A DNA stretch of 64,000 nt, taken from the NCBI RefSeq assembly GCF_001522545.3, contig NC_031769.1, forward strand, positions 132,512,689-132,576,688. Reading direction: 5' to 3'. Position 1 is the stretch's first letter; each line of letters begins with the position of its first letter. Positions 48,001 through 61,260 of this stretch are shown in pieces. Below the pieces are notes generated by a model that was given only the letters and a program-made list of their open reading frames with translations, was not told the DNA's origin and ran no database searches. This DNA comes from Parus major. Its lineage: Eukaryota; Chordata; Aves; Passeriformes; Paridae. Made by a program: the position numbers and the translations under genes.

Positions 48001-51000
48001 TCTTGAGTCATTCATTGCACGTGTCCTTTCAAGTGCTTAGGATAAAGACTGTTTCAGACATTAATTTAGTGTGGTTATTGCAACCTAAAGTGTTCTGTTC
48101 ATCTCTGTGCCTCTTCCTCTGTTCATAATGGAGTGGGTATAATTTTGGCAGCAAGATTTCATGTTACTTGTTGCTCATTAAGTTGAAATCTCCATCCAGA
48201 GAAGATATGAATCCAAACTGTTATTCTAGTGCAGCTTGTTTTGAAGTTATTTGTTCCAGACTGGGGCTGCATTGACCAGTGGTAGGTTAAATAAAGAGTA
48301 AAATGCTTTGGAAATACTTTTTAGTATATTTAGGTGTGTACATACAGTTTCAGACTGTTTCATGTCCTATTTGTTCTATGCTGCCTTGAGTATGTGACTT
48401 TGTCTCTCTCTCTCTCAAACATGTTAATTTTCATGTGGATTCATTTATTTTCTTAACTTTTTTCTTTATTTCACAAAGTCAAAAAAAATAGCTTTGACCT
48501 AGATTGCTTGCAAATTCTTTAGGTTCTATTGAACACACTACTTGGAAATTATAGTTCAATTTGAATGGAAAGGTTTAATCTTTTTTTAAAATTGCATTAT
48601 AGCTGTCAGATGAAGTATTGTCAAGTATTGTGTGAAGTATTGTCTCTTCCACATGCAATTGAAAATTGGTAATTTACAGTCAGACTTTTGTGAGCAATTT
48701 TTTACAGAATTTAAAATTCCTCTCTTATAATAGAGGGCCACTGTGCAGTTTTCATGGAGGGAATAGTTTCTTCTGCTGTTACTAGATTGGTCTTGAGATC
48801 TCGTTTCTAATTACCAAAAAGAAGTGCAGCAGCATCCTTTCATATCAGGAAGCAAGCTAGGGAAAAATGTAGCATTGAGATAAGGCAAAAAGAAAAAAAC
48901 AGAGAAGTTCTTCAGCAGCATCTTGGAGACAGTCTCGTCACTTGCAGTTTTTCATTTTAGATTTAATTTTCCCTTGTAAACTGCTTAGGGGAAAGAAAAA
49001 AAAGATAAGACTATTTTTTGCAGAAAGAATGATCTCTTCTAACCTTTACCTACATTTGGCTGCTGCAAAATACAATAGTTAGGTCACAGACATATAGCAG
49101 CAAATAAAAATGTAATAGTTTAAAGATAAGCCTAATCACAGACAAAATCTGATGCTCAGTACACTCTGTGAGTGACTTGCCCTCTTTCCTGACAGTCTCA
49201 TGGGGGTCTGTTCCTTCTGTACAATCTTCCTATTTTCCAGATTTTGCCCACCCCTCCTTGGGAAACTGTAATTTCTTGCAGGGATGCCTGCTAGGAGGCC
49301 CCTCTGGGAGAAGGAGTGGACCCAGAGCGTGCTTCTGCCACCATCACCTGCCATCTGGGCTGCTTTATTCACCTGTAGTTCATCTTCTTAAACATAGGTA
49401 CTGGTATTTGTTCATTTCTCTCCTGTGTGTATTTGTGTATTCATAAACCAGTGTGTCTTGAACAGTGATGGTTTTCATTCTCTAACCCAGGAGTAGACAA
49501 AGGGCTTAGAGCAATGGATATTTAGTTTATTAAAAGGCAGAATATGTATTTTCTCATTTTTCCCAAGTTCTGTGTATGTGTAATATTGAGTCTTTAATTT
49601 CTATTATCTTCTGCACCCTTAATTTAATCTTAGTGCAAGGAAGGATGTCAGTTCTAAAAACTACATTTGGAGCTGTGAAAAATAGCATTCACTGCAAAAT
49701 GGGATTTCTGATGGAAGCAAATATACTTCCAAACAGTAGTTCTGCTTCCCAAAAAGGCAGACCCACTGTAATACCCTATGATCAGGTGGCAGACAGGGCA
49801 ATCCAGGCAATCTGCTTGTCTCACTGTAATTTGCTATATGTACTTAGTCCTGAATGACTTAAAGTGAAAATCTCCATAAACCTCCCTAAGTGGGGTGTGT
49901 GCCCCACTAGATTTATGTGTTTAAACATGGTGGTTCTGTCCATTCATTGCTGGCCAAAGAGTTTTTTAATTCTGGTTTGCATACGTACATGTGCTGAAGG
50001 CCTAAATTATTAATAAAAAATAGCAACTATATTTTCAGCCTTCAGAAATCCATTTAGGCAACAGATGAGATTACAGTTGATGTACCTGGATAGACGAGTT
50101 GTGATTCCTGTATAGCTTTTTGGAAATACTGTACACATTCTACTGTAAATTCAGGAAATAGGCAGGCAGCTCTCAGTGAAGTTTACAGTGTCGAAAATAG
50201 GGAGTGATTTATATTCTTTGGGCTATGTTCTTTAACTATGTCAGGATGATAAACAGAAACTCCATGTTAATCTGACTTAGTAAGGAGCTTTCAGGATGCA
50301 AGTTAGCAGATTTGTAATCTGACTGTTTGTAAACAGATACGGTTGTTGACCTTGCTCGTTCTAGATGTGTCTCATCACTATAGCTTCAGAAAAGCATAAT
50401 ACATTTTCCCCATTACCTAAATTGCACAAATAAAAATGGAAGATAGAGCTTTCTGCCATACATTTCTCAAATAACTGCATTATCCCACAGCTAGTGGGAT
50501 ATCCACAGGGCCTAGTGTTGTTTTCATGTTCTTATGCAATGCTTTTAATCCTCAGTGATCGGCATCCTTTAAGAATAAGAGTGTCCAGTTTTTCACTCCC
50601 ATTATTTTTATGGGCTCACAGTACACATACACTTGTGCTGCTTAGAAACCACTGTGTGAAATAAATTGATTAATAACAAGCTGCATTTAAATGTTCTGCT
50701 GCTGGGCCTGTTGTCTTTTTCTATTACTTTTTAAATATTTGTTTATATTATGCAAAATAAATCAAGCTTGTCATTTAGCTGGCAAAAAAAAAAGGTGAAC
50801 ACCAAACTCTTAAAATTCTACCTCTTTAAAATGCTGAGTGTTAATTTGGCTTCTCAGTAGAAACTGTCATGAGAGGCAATATGACTATATTATAATTGTG
50901 TGAAAGCAAAACATCTGCAAGACTGGAGGAACATCAAGTAGGTTTGTTTTCTAATAAGGTACTTGAAAAGGAATTGAAATTATTTAAAAGATATTACTGC

Positions 51001-52544
51001 TGTGACATGTAAAATAGTAATCCAGTGGCTTCTATCTTCCATTTCTCACACAGAAAGCAGAAGTTACTTAGTGGGAATCTCAGAGATGTCTCATCCTTGG
51101 AAGTTTGCTTGCATACCTTTCTCTTTCTAGGATTGAACAAACCAAAAAGGTGTTAGGTTGGGTAATACTGTGGCAATTTTATCAAGAAAATAGGACCAGT
51201 TTTCACAAAGACTACGTATTTTTGCGTTTTCCTCATAAACCCAGTTTATGCCCTGTCAACCATATCTATTCTTTTGTCAGTGGTGCTTTAGTTTGCCAGT
51301 GGGGTGATGGTGTTCCTGTTGCCTTTTGTATGGGAAGTTAAGTCCCTGGGTAGCTTTTCATACTGTATGCCCGTTCAGAGTATCAGCACTTGATTCATGA
51401 ATTCTAGCTGCAGAGTAAGAGTGTGGATCTAATTACTGCTCTGTAGCAACTCATCTTCCTTTTACATGACCTTTTTACTTCAAGATTTAAAAATGTCAAA
51501 TCCAGAAACAAGTAGCTAGACTGTGTGAGTTATCCAGAAATGCTGACTGCAGCCAATTCCCCCTACTAACAGAGAAGCGATCCATTTACTCTTGCTTCTT
51601 TTTTTAAACCTAAAGTATACCTGAAGCTAACCAAGGAGTACATGGCTAAGTAATATCTTTATCGGAAGAACTTTTAATTGGTTTTATATTCATTGATTTG
51701 TGAAGTCTCCCGAAGTCTTGCAGGAGGTGCTGTGTTTCTTTATGCTTTGTGGACTTCTGAATCTTCCCTAAGGAAAACAGTAGGTTCTGATACTGGAGAA
51801 TATTGCACCACTGGGAAGGTGGCAGGCAGCACATCATGTCCTGGCACCTTTTGTCTTGCAATCAGTGGACAGATACTCTGTAAAGCACAATTGATTAACT
51901 CTATAGCAGACTGAAGCATCTGTCGCACCTACTCGCTGCCTTGGCTTCATGCCTCTTATATCCCTGATATCAGTGTCGCCTTGCATCACTAGACAAACTG
52001 ACAGGCTTCTGGAAGGTATTTTGGATCTTGCCTTCAGGTGTTTTAGTCCTTCCCTGAATCTGTCATTACTCAATGTGGTAGAAAGCCAACTGCTGCCATT
52101 TTAATTCACACTAAATAACAACCGAGTTCATTGAGATGAGTGGAACTACTTAATTAGGAGCAGATCTGTAAACAGAGTTTCAAAATCTGATTCAAGGAAA
52201 TCTGGAAGAAACTTACTGAGAAACAGGAGAATGACCATCATGCAAATCACTACATTTTTTGTTCATGTGTGTGCACAAATACCCAAGTGCACAGCACCTT
52301 TGTAGTGTCTCTAATGGAAAATTTGCAGTCAGTTGCAATTTGGCTTAACATGCTATACTGTGGCCTGATATTCAGAGAAAGATTTTTGTATCTGAATTAC
52401 TCATTTTTCTGCATAAAATTGTTGACTGTAAACCTTTTTGTTTTCTTTTTTATTCAGCTAATTCTAATGACCAGAACTGACTTCAATGGCTTTAAAGTGA
52501 AAAAGAGTGGATTAGATAAAGAAGAAATTATTTGCTGTGTGGAC
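42082..52544. other. Non-coding DNA, probable intron
   Basis: About 10.5 kb without a supported exon or repeat family. It is AT-rich, with short low-complexity stretches such as a (TC)n run near 48402-48415 and A tracts near 46013 and 50785. Frames reach about 100 codons (for example minus strand 44154-44462) with no recognisable domain. At 51640-52080 somewhat higher GC gives overlapping minus-strand frames that I could not assign. Confidence 0.5.
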
Positions 52545-52722
52545 TGTAAGGCATTAGAAGAGTTTTCCCAGAGAAGTAGTGGATGCCCCAAAATCCAAGT
52601 GTTTAAGGTCTAGTTGGGTGGGGCTTTGGGCATCCTGGAAGGTGTTGCTGCCTATGGCAGGGAGGTTGGAACTAGATGATCTGTAAAGTCCTTTCCAACA
52701 CAAACCATTCTATGATTCAGTG
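52545..52722 (+). mobile_element. CR1 LINE 3' end
   Basis: From AGAGTTTTCCCAGAGAAGTA through GTGGATGCCCCAAAATCC, TGGAAGGTGTTGCTGCCTAT, GGAACTAGATGATCTGTAAA and TTCCAACACAAACCATTCTA to a terminal ATTCTATGATTC-like end. A 114-codon frame starting at 52269 runs into this element and ends inside it, so its C-terminal part is CR1-derived. A strong polypyrimidine tract and AG at 52456-52457 lie just upstream, so exonisation is possible. Confidence 0.93.
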
Positions 52723-55700
52723 ACTTCAGTTAAGCTTCTCCAGACATTTTAAGTAAGTAAAATATATTCAGTGACAGTGATGATTGATCTGCCTGTCATA
52801 CAAGGAACTATAAAGCAGTTTTTAGTATGTTAAAGACCTAAGTGTTTCCTGCTTATATTCAGTTTCTGTTTTGGGAAAACAAGATGTCATAAATGGCAGA
52901 GTTAGAGAGAGAGCTGCAGAAGAGAGGTAAGCAAGCAATGATCAAATAGAAACTGCATAATGGAAGGAAACTTCTTTTGGTTCCCTGAACATGGTACAGA
53001 ATGAAAAATGTTTACCAGTGTTCATGGCTAAAAAGAGAACCAGGTCATTCTGCCTTTCTTCCTTTCCACTGCCACTGTAAACACTCACTCCTAACAGACC
53101 CTCTCAAACAGTTTTGTGTTTTTAGGCATTATCTTGCACGTCATCATGCTACTACATGCTGCCTTCCCTACTGAGAAACTATTATAGCATGCTGGACAAT
53201 AAAGGCTGCCTGCTGTGATGAATGCTGGCTACCCAAGGGCAATGACATCCCTCTTGACTTCACTTCTGAGTTGCTGACTGTGCCTCCCAGCAGACTTATA
53301 TGAAAGATCTTAAGAATAAATTGATCCACAGTTTCTTAGCTGGTGAAATAAATTGTAAAAAATCCTTAAAGAGGGAAATGTCTTACAGTTTATTGTTGTG
53401 TACAATGTAATCAGCTAACAAAATTCATTTTGTTAACAGGCAGGGGGAACTGCAAGTTAGCACAAATGGAGAAAAAATGTTTTTTCAGTCTTTTCTCTAC
53501 AGCTTGGTGACTTTATTTTTAATTTTTATTTTTTCTCAAGGCTTCAACAAGTGAATTTCAACATCTGACTTATGTATGGTTGCTCCAAGCTGTTCATGAA
53601 TAAAGCTGATCAAGACTTCTTATTGATCAGATTTTGATTTCTTCTCAGACAAAAAAAGCCCAAGAATGTTGCATTTATCTGCCTGTAGGAATATTCTTTT
53701 CATGTACTCAGGTAATTGCAGCAGTAGTTTTATCAGTTCTTGATGAATTTGGAATTTCAAAGTATTTCTAAGAGTCAATTTCCTTCTGGTTTTGTTGTTT
53801 GATGTTTGATTTTTATTCATATTACATTTAGCTTTTGATTTGATTGGTATCTTGAAAAGTGTGTGACACAAACTATAACATTCTGCTTATAAAGATTTGT
53901 AAAAACCCTTTAGCTTTGTTACATTATTTAGTTTTCAAATGCTGTTTTTAATTTTTTTGTCTTAGGAAAAAACACTGCTATGACACTGTCTCTCTCAACA
54001 GGAGAATGGCTATTGAGGGTAAAAAAAATCTTAGGGTCAATTCAATTATCCTGCAATGTTTTCCTGATCTTCAGTGATGATGTGCAATGTTTTTGTTACA
54101 GCACAGCTGCACTAGGCTTTTGCCTGTTTCTAACAGGTTGTTGCTAATTCTTTCAGAACCTACTATGCAACACACATGTTTGATTCCTCAGGGTGCAAAG
54201 GGGACCAGAACGATCTATTTATTGCTTGTGCCTTACTCTTAAAACCTGTAGTTAAGTCTGACTTTATTGAAACTTCAGACTCTTAGAGGGTAGTGACATG
54301 GACATGCAGGCTGTTGTCCAAACAGAATATTCCAATATCTAGAGCCTGGAAAAAGCAACGCTTTCCAAAGATTCTTAAGCAGTTGTGCTAAGTTTTGTTT
54401 TAGGATAATGTGCCAGGAAAGAGATGGAAGAACAGTTTCACTTGCACACACTGAGTGATAGTCTCAGTTTTTTAATTAGGTGTGCCAGGATTTGCAGAGT
54501 GCCTGCAGGTTGTGTGGTTTTCTGGCTTGCTGAAGGATATGGCATCTCTACAACTGGGATTTCCTGGGCTCAGCTCCCAGTGTGGCATTTTTGCACTTTT
54601 TTAGGAGATACTCTCATTTGAGTCCTTTGAAGCTATTCCAGCAGTTGAATGTGACCCAGTCCAGGACATTTTACCCCAAAATCATTAACTTGACCTGTAT
54701 TCTTAACCAGCTGTAATCACTTTCCCATATTACCCAAAACGTTTATTCTGGTTGCAAAATGCTGTAATAACTACATTTTCCTTGACAAGGATCATTTTCA
54801 GTTGTTCTAGTAGCCATCTTTTAGAGTGCCAGAGATGTGCCAGGGCCAACAGATATGATTGTCTTACTTCTTGTGATACTGTCTCCCTAAAAACATCCTA
54901 GAAAAAAAGGTTGTAGATCCTATGTTTGAAGGTAGTTTGACAGTCAGGGACCTGGCCTTGATTACTGTTAATTGGTACCTGAGCAGCCCTTTCTCCAACC
55001 CTGCAGAACTGCCATCTGTGTTTGGCACACCTGGAACCCAGAAGGGCTGTTGTCAGAGCTGGTCTGCAGAGGGGAATCCACGAGCACTTGAGAAAATGTA
55101 ACCCTGAGACTGATGTCTCCTGCAAAAGTTGTAACTTGATAGACTGGACTAAGGTGCTTCTTAGTGTGTCCATTCCAAGTATTTTGAGAGAAATGATCAC
55201 TTTTACATGGATTTGAGGCAAGAAAGAGCTTTCCAAAGGAAAACATTAAATACATTTGGTGAAATCTAAGGTTTAAGGTTTCTTCTCCTGAAAATTTGCA
55301 TTTCAACGTTGGTAATGTACTCTTCTGTCACAGAAAAGATTTGGAGAGTTACACTGAAGATAAGTATGTAGTAATCTAGTTCTCCTATTTTGTTTTCTCA
55401 CATAGAAATCCACTAGTGACTCCTGGAAAACTCAACTCCAATAGAATAATAATAAAAAGAAAGGGAAAAAAAGGCCATTCATTCTTGTGACACAGGACAA
55501 ATACAGTACTCACAGGTGGTGTTGTAACTTGGGACTGTAAGTTATAGGCTGTTGAGTGTTCCACTGAGTCATGTGTTTGATTCAACAAATAAAAAAGACA
55601 TTTACCTAGTACTTTCCTGGGGATTTTATTCTTGCAAAATAAAGTTTCTAAGTGTCCAGAAGATGACTGCGTATTTTATTTCTCTCTACTGGTCCTACAT

Positions 55701-56644
55701 GTAGCAGTTGGTATTCAGCTTTGGACATCAGATATGGTCCTTTTCACCCCAAATTAAAATCCTTGGCTGTGTTTCTACTGAACACCAAGATAATGGCATG
55801 TACTGCAGAGAGGACTCTACATGCTTGTAAGTAGTGACCTACAGACCTCATGACAGACCCTTCATTTATCCTGCATCGTGGCTACCCAAGGGATGGTACC
55901 AAAACTTTCCAAGCAGTTAAAATGAGCTGGGATGTTTTCATAGTGTTTTTTTGTTTGTTTGTGTGTTTGTTCCTCTTCATTTGAACCATGTATCTTCTAC
56001 TCTTGGCAAGAAGATCTTTTTCCCTGCAGAGATTGGGTGAAGTATTGTACCAAGAGATGCCAAAAGACAAGTCTCCAACTCTTATATATAGTTGTGGAAG
56101 AGTATCAATTTCCTTGTCAAATTTTGACTAATAAAATTAAAGCACATACAAAGCTCCTTCCATGCTCTTTTTAACTTCTGCAAATTATGAACTATTAAAA
56201 TTAAAGTAAAACTTCCTTTAACACCCTTTCATTGATTAGGCTTTTTATAGTGTGTTGATATTAAAGACTTCTTGTAGCAATAGGAATACCATGGTTGGAG
56301 AATGGAGGAGCCCTCATTTGAACTGTAGAACAGGAACAAGTGTTTATATTAAAGATCTGTAATTCCCATCTTTAGCCTTCTGCTGGGAGGAGTTAGATAC
56401 CATGCAAAATTTTCTCAGAACATAGTTTCAAATGTCAAATTAAGTATCTTATTTTTTATTAATAAACTGTTTGATGTGAGTAGTGTTATGGGCTGTTCAT
56501 TCCGACAGCCTATGTGGTATGAGAGCTGTTTTTCTATACTTGAAAGGATCATACTAATACTCAACTTTAAGTCTTGGTGTCTGCTCTGCTACCTTCCCAA
56601 TCATAAATTTACCATGTCCAGAGGCCAGATTTAGAACCTAGGAC
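52723..56644. other. Non-coding DNA
   Basis: AT-rich. Minus-strand frames of 112 codons at 54898-55306 overlap in different frames and have no recognised domain. A TTTG/TG-rich low-complexity run lies at about 55946-55972. Confidence 0.5.
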
Positions 56645-57236
56645 AAAGTTACTCTGGGCATGAATATAAACTGTGAGAGGAGTGGCTGGAGAGCAGCCCT
56701 GCAGAGAGGAATCTGGGGGTGCTGGATCTGGGGCAGCATGTCAGTGGGAGTCTGCAGTGTGCCCTAGCAGCCCAGAGGGAAAACTGAATCCTGGGGTGCA
56801 TCAAACACGGTATGACCAGCTGGGCTATTTGGTGTTGATGTGGCCTCATCTTGAGCCCTGAGCACAGTTCTGTACCCCACCATTGAGGCAGGACATGCAG
56901 GTGCTTGAATGTGGCCAGAGGGGGACAGCACAGCTGGTGAAAGGGCTGGAAGTCACCATCCTGTCAGGAGTGGCTGAGGACTTTGGGGATCACCTGTGGT
57001 GACAGCGACAGGGCTGGAGGGAGTGGCCTGAAGTTGTGTTAGGGGAGGATTAGTTTGGGTGTTGGGCACTGGAACAGGCTGGAACAGGGAACTGGTCACA
57101 GCACCAGAGTTCAAGCAGCATTTGGACAATGCTCTCAGGCACAAGAGTGCTTGGGGTGTCCTGTGCAGACCCAGGAGCTGCACTTGATGATCCTTGTGGG
57201 TCCCTTCCAACTGAACATTCTCCATGATTCTGTGAT
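56645..57236 (+). mobile_element. CR1 LINE, ~0.6 kb with internal deletions
   Basis: The longest CR1 in plus orientation here. Visible landmarks: GCATCAAACACGGTATGACC, GATGTGGCCTCATCTTGAGC, GGTGAAAGGGCTGGAAGTCA, a GTGGCCTGAAGTTGTG/TTAGGGGAGGATTAG block, CACTGGAACAGGCTGG and a terminal TCCAACTGAACATTCTCCAT followed by GATTCTGTGA. Compared with the usual CR1 order, pieces between the GGAGCGGCTGAGG-type and GTGGCCTCAAG-type blocks are missing, and the segment after 57080 is divergent. It includes the end of the reverse transcriptase ORF region and the 3' UTR; no intact protein remains. Confidence 0.88.
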
Positions 57237-60200
57237 TTGTTCCTTGTACCCGTGTTTGTAAAGCTGCTAAAGAAAGACATGTATGACATAGCGCCTATTC
57301 AGAGATTTGGCAAATATGTAGCAGCTCAGGACTGTGCAAGATCTTTCTTTACTTGTCCCTTTCTGCTGAAAGGCTACATTGCTGTTGCAGGATATGAGAT
57401 TCTAGAATATGAGATTATAACTTTATCTTTTTTCTTTTTTTTCTTTTTTTTTTTTCTTTTTTGTTTGGCATGGGGAGAGCAGTAGAGGAAGTAAATTGAA
57501 AGCTGCAGGAGTTAAGAGACAAAAGGAGACATGACAAGAAAATACAGAAATATCTTGAATTCTAGTGAAATTCAGATAAGACATATCTGAAGATGTGAGG
57601 GATGGGAAAATCATTTTAATCTCTTATTCTTTGAGCTGGTTTATTCTTACCAGCTCTTGGCCTAAAGGCAGCAGAGGTTAACAGCAATGCAGTATTTGCT
57701 GTACTTCTACATGACAGTGAGCAGAGTGATGGTGGTAAGACATGCTGCATTCAGACTACCTGTTCCGGCTTTAATGTCAGAGATATTTTGGCCCCACAGA
57801 CAACAGATGGACTAGATATTTTATTGTTTTTGTTTATTGGTCAAACCTTAAATCCTATAAACTTGATGGTTTCCACACTAAGATATATAGGAAGCTGGCT
57901 GAAGCAATCACATCAATAAATTCTTTTTGAGAAGTGTGATATATATATATATTTCTGAGTTCCAAGAATTCACTGATATGAGAGAAGGAATGATTATCTG
58001 TGTAGGAACACTAGGAAAAAATCCTTAGAGAAGGACAGTAAACTGAATGTTAGCTACTGATATAGACTGATGAGGAAGAAGAAAAATACCAAAATGGACC
58101 GTAGAGCCAGCAGTGCCATATGCAAGATAGTAAAGATTTCTTATTTTACTCAGTTTGCACTGAATACCATCTCCAGTTTTGGGCATCCATGTTTTAAAAT
58201 ATGAATAAGGGTGATCAGAAACCAAAAAAACATGATGTCTAGTGAAAAATTAATTTTAAGTGGATGTTTTGTGTAAAAATGAAACACTGAGGGCATGTGG
58301 GAAAAGCACTCATATGTGTGAAATGCTTTTGTGAGAAAGAGTAAAGAATTGTTCTCTGTGTCTGATAGGAAAGTTACAAATAACAAGCTTGAGTTGTGGC
58401 AAAGAATTTTGGTTTTGGGAATAAATACCTAATGTTTAGAATAACAAAGAATTTCAGGCTGTACAATCTCCATTCTTCAAGGTGTTTAACGACAAGTTAT
58501 AGTTAGGCCAATATATGTTAGAAATAGCTTAAATACATCAAATTTTGCTTTGGACAAAGATTAAACAATAAGTAGTTTCCTGATAATTTTAGCTGTTTAG
58601 CACTCTTCTGTGTTCATTAAATTTCCGACACTCCTGTGATCCATGTATTGTTTGTTCCACCTGTCTGCCAAACAGAGCTTTACAAAGTTGAGCGTGTTCT
58701 TCCAGCATATCCTTGGCTGGCTTCAGTTTTGGGGTACTCCTGTGGGCTTTTTCCTGCCTCTATTTTTTGCCGACTTTGTAAAATAAATAAATGTGTCTTC
58801 TAAGAATAGTATCTTCTGTGAGAGTTAATTTTGTAACTTTTGCTTGGAAAGAAAGTTGTAGAACTTGTTCTGTTGATCTCTAGGAGTGGAAAGTTAGAAC
58901 TGTGGCTGCAGCCAGTGTTTTTCAGGGTGGTAGTGAGGGAGAAATTAGTGAAGAATTACCTTTAGGGGCTACAGTCACACATGAGCCTTTTTTGTTATGA
59001 TAAATCCACCTTAGCTACAGCTGTGATTGGTGGGGTGAAAGCTGTATAGTGCCAAGAAGTGGAATACTTTAGTTATTAAACTGAAAGGATAAGCTTTGAT
59101 CTAAAAGACCTCTTTTCTTGTTCTTAGAGATCTGGCCCAGAATTTTGGTCTGAGTGACACAGTCTATAGGCAGCAGCATTCTTGGATCTCATTCTAGCTG
59201 AGAACTTCACTGTGTAGTTTTCATTTTCAAAAGGAGCAGAAGTAGAAAGCAACAAAACTGGATCTATATAATTTGTGAAAGGAAAATAAGGTGCTGTAAA
59301 TATTTTGTATTGTCATTTCTTTATTTGTGACTTTCAAAAGATTGAATGAAAACCATTAATGTAATTAAGTGAATGGCAGTGAGACAACCACAGTGATTAT
59401 GAATGAAAGGGATATTTTGGTGTTGATAACATAGGAATAAATAGATAGGCTTGGCAGCTGATTAGAGGAGACTTAGTAAGTGAACTGAGAAGAGCTTTAT
59501 TTAATACAGTTAGGAAAACCTGCATTATTATATCTTGGTGTATCTTCAACCAGCTAGTGACTAAGAACAAATACTCTTCACATTGTATTGAATAAATGTC
59601 ATTCTTTTTATTTTCTTCTTTTTGAATAGCAAGCTAAATTAAATGAAAGTGTTTGAGTCTCTATTTAATAAGAAATTGATATATTGAAATTACTATTTCT
59701 GTATAGGTGACATCTTTAAATATAAGTAATTAACACTGGAGCTGTAGTTAAAAGGAAAATCATTATAGTTGCATTAGTTTAAAAGTCAAAATTTGAAGAA
59801 CATAATCTATGTATTCCTAAGATGAATCTACTACTGTAGATTCTACAGTTGTTGTCTCTAGCATCTGTAATTAGGTACAAAAACCCCATGTTATGCCTCT
59901 TTTTATGATATTTGCTAATAAACTGATGTACTTGACATATTCCTTTTTATCTGAGTCGTACTCATTCTAGTCTCTTGAATTAGTTCAGATAATTGCAGCC
60001 AAAGCTCATCTTCATTTTTCTATCCTCCAGAAGTTGCTACCTTTGGTTTGGCTGACTAGAGACTCAGGTCTGTACAGTTCTGTTCCCTTCTGCTGCTGAT
60101 CACATTTAGCTGACATGATTTTATTCTGAGGAGAGAAGGCGTTTATCTGTTAAAAAATACAATGCTTGTGAAATAGTGGATTATCTTACAGTGCCACTAC

Positions 60201-60449
60201 ATTTCATAATAGCCAAAAGAGTACAGAAAAGAGCAGTTAATCAGCTTTGGTCCCAGGAATTGTCTTATCTCTACATCTTTATTTATGTGGAATTACTTAC
60301 GATCCCTGCAGTCCTCCCTCTGCTGCTGTAAATTATATAACAGAGTTATATTTTGTCTGCAGAATTAGGGAATGGTATATGGAAATCTGATACAATTTCT
60401 CAAATGGTTTGTAATCAGACAGAAGTAAAACTGGCTTTACATGGCAAAG
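57237..60449. other. Non-coding DNA with homopolymer and TA tracts
   Basis: Contains the pyrimidine tract listed separately and a short (TA)n run at 57938-57952. No recognised exon. AT-rich throughout. Confidence 0.5.
57421..57466. repeat. Poly(T)/C-interrupted pyrimidine tract
   Basis: About 46 bases of T runs of 6-13 interrupted by single C bases. It is probably a length-variable homopolymer and not a splice polypyrimidine tract, since TTTGGCATGGGG follows without an AG in acceptor context. Confidence 0.9.
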
Positions 60450-61260
60450 ATTTGGTAGTGGGGAAGTTGCAGGGGTGGCTCCCCTGAGATGACATCAGGA
60501 ACCATCCCAATGTCTCACAGAGCTAGCTCCAGGTTTTCCTGGAGCAGCAACCTGATGCTGCTCAAAGCTGAGCCCATCAGCACTGCCTCTGTTGTAACAA
60601 TTATAAGAAAGGATAAAAAAGCTGTGGGGCAGCTGTGAGAGGAGTGAGGGGCAAAAGAGAGGAACTACAACTCTGTAGACACCAAGATGAAGGAGGGGGA
60701 GGACATGGTCCGGGTGTCAGAACAGAGATTCCTTGCAGAATTCTCTGTGGAGAAGACCAGAAGAAAGTAAGTTGTCCTCCCTCAGCCCATGGTGAGCCAT
60801 GGTGGAGCAGATATCCACTCTGCAGCCAGGGGAGAGCCCGTGCCACAGTGATGCACGAGCTCTGAACGAGACTGCAGCCCATGGAGAGGAGCCCACGCTG
60901 GCACAGGGCTTCTGGCAGGACCTGTGACCTGCATCAGTCCATTCCTCGAGGACTGCATCCACTGGGAGGGACCCACACTGGAGCAGTTCTTGATGGGCCA
61001 GTTCCTGTGGGAGGAACCCCACACAGGAGCAGGAGCAGCTGAGATGACCACAATCCCTATTCCTCATCCCCCTGTGCTGCCTGAGAGGGGAGACAGAACT
61101 CAGGAATGAAGTTGAGCCTGGAAAAAAGGGAGGCGTGGTAGAAACTTTATCAAGCTTTATAAATCCTTATAAATAAAGAAAAATAATGAAAACTTGATCA
61201 CTCCTGGCTACTGCCTGTGAGTCTGTTTTTGTATTCATGCTGTTTTCTGAACATCCACTG
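60450..61260 (+). mobile_element. ERVL-type avian LTR, degraded copy
   Basis: Same family as the LTR at 30343-31434 but in plus orientation. Landmarks: TTGGTAGTGGGGAAGTTGC near the 5' end, AAGCTGAGCCCATCAGC, a TATA-like AATTATAAGAAAGGATAAAA near 60600-60618, AACAGAGATTCCTTGCAG, repeated 'CCCATGGAGAGGAGCCCACGCTGG'-type modules from 60780 to 61020, ATCCCTATTCCTCATCCCCC, GAAGTTGAGCCTGGAAAAAA and AATAAA at 61173-61178. The U5 end is lost or unrecognisable. The modules account for the GC-rich overlapping frames on both strands. No retroviral gene adjoins it. Confidence 0.8.

Noticed and set aside
57424..57480. Polypyrimidine tract as a splice acceptor
   Set aside because: The tract is a simple T homopolymer with C interruptions and is not followed by an AG at acceptor distance with an open exon.
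60601..61109. Overlapping frames of 76-116 codons on both strands
   Set aside because: They lie wholly within an ERVL-type LTR and reflect its GC-rich repeated modules, not a gene.
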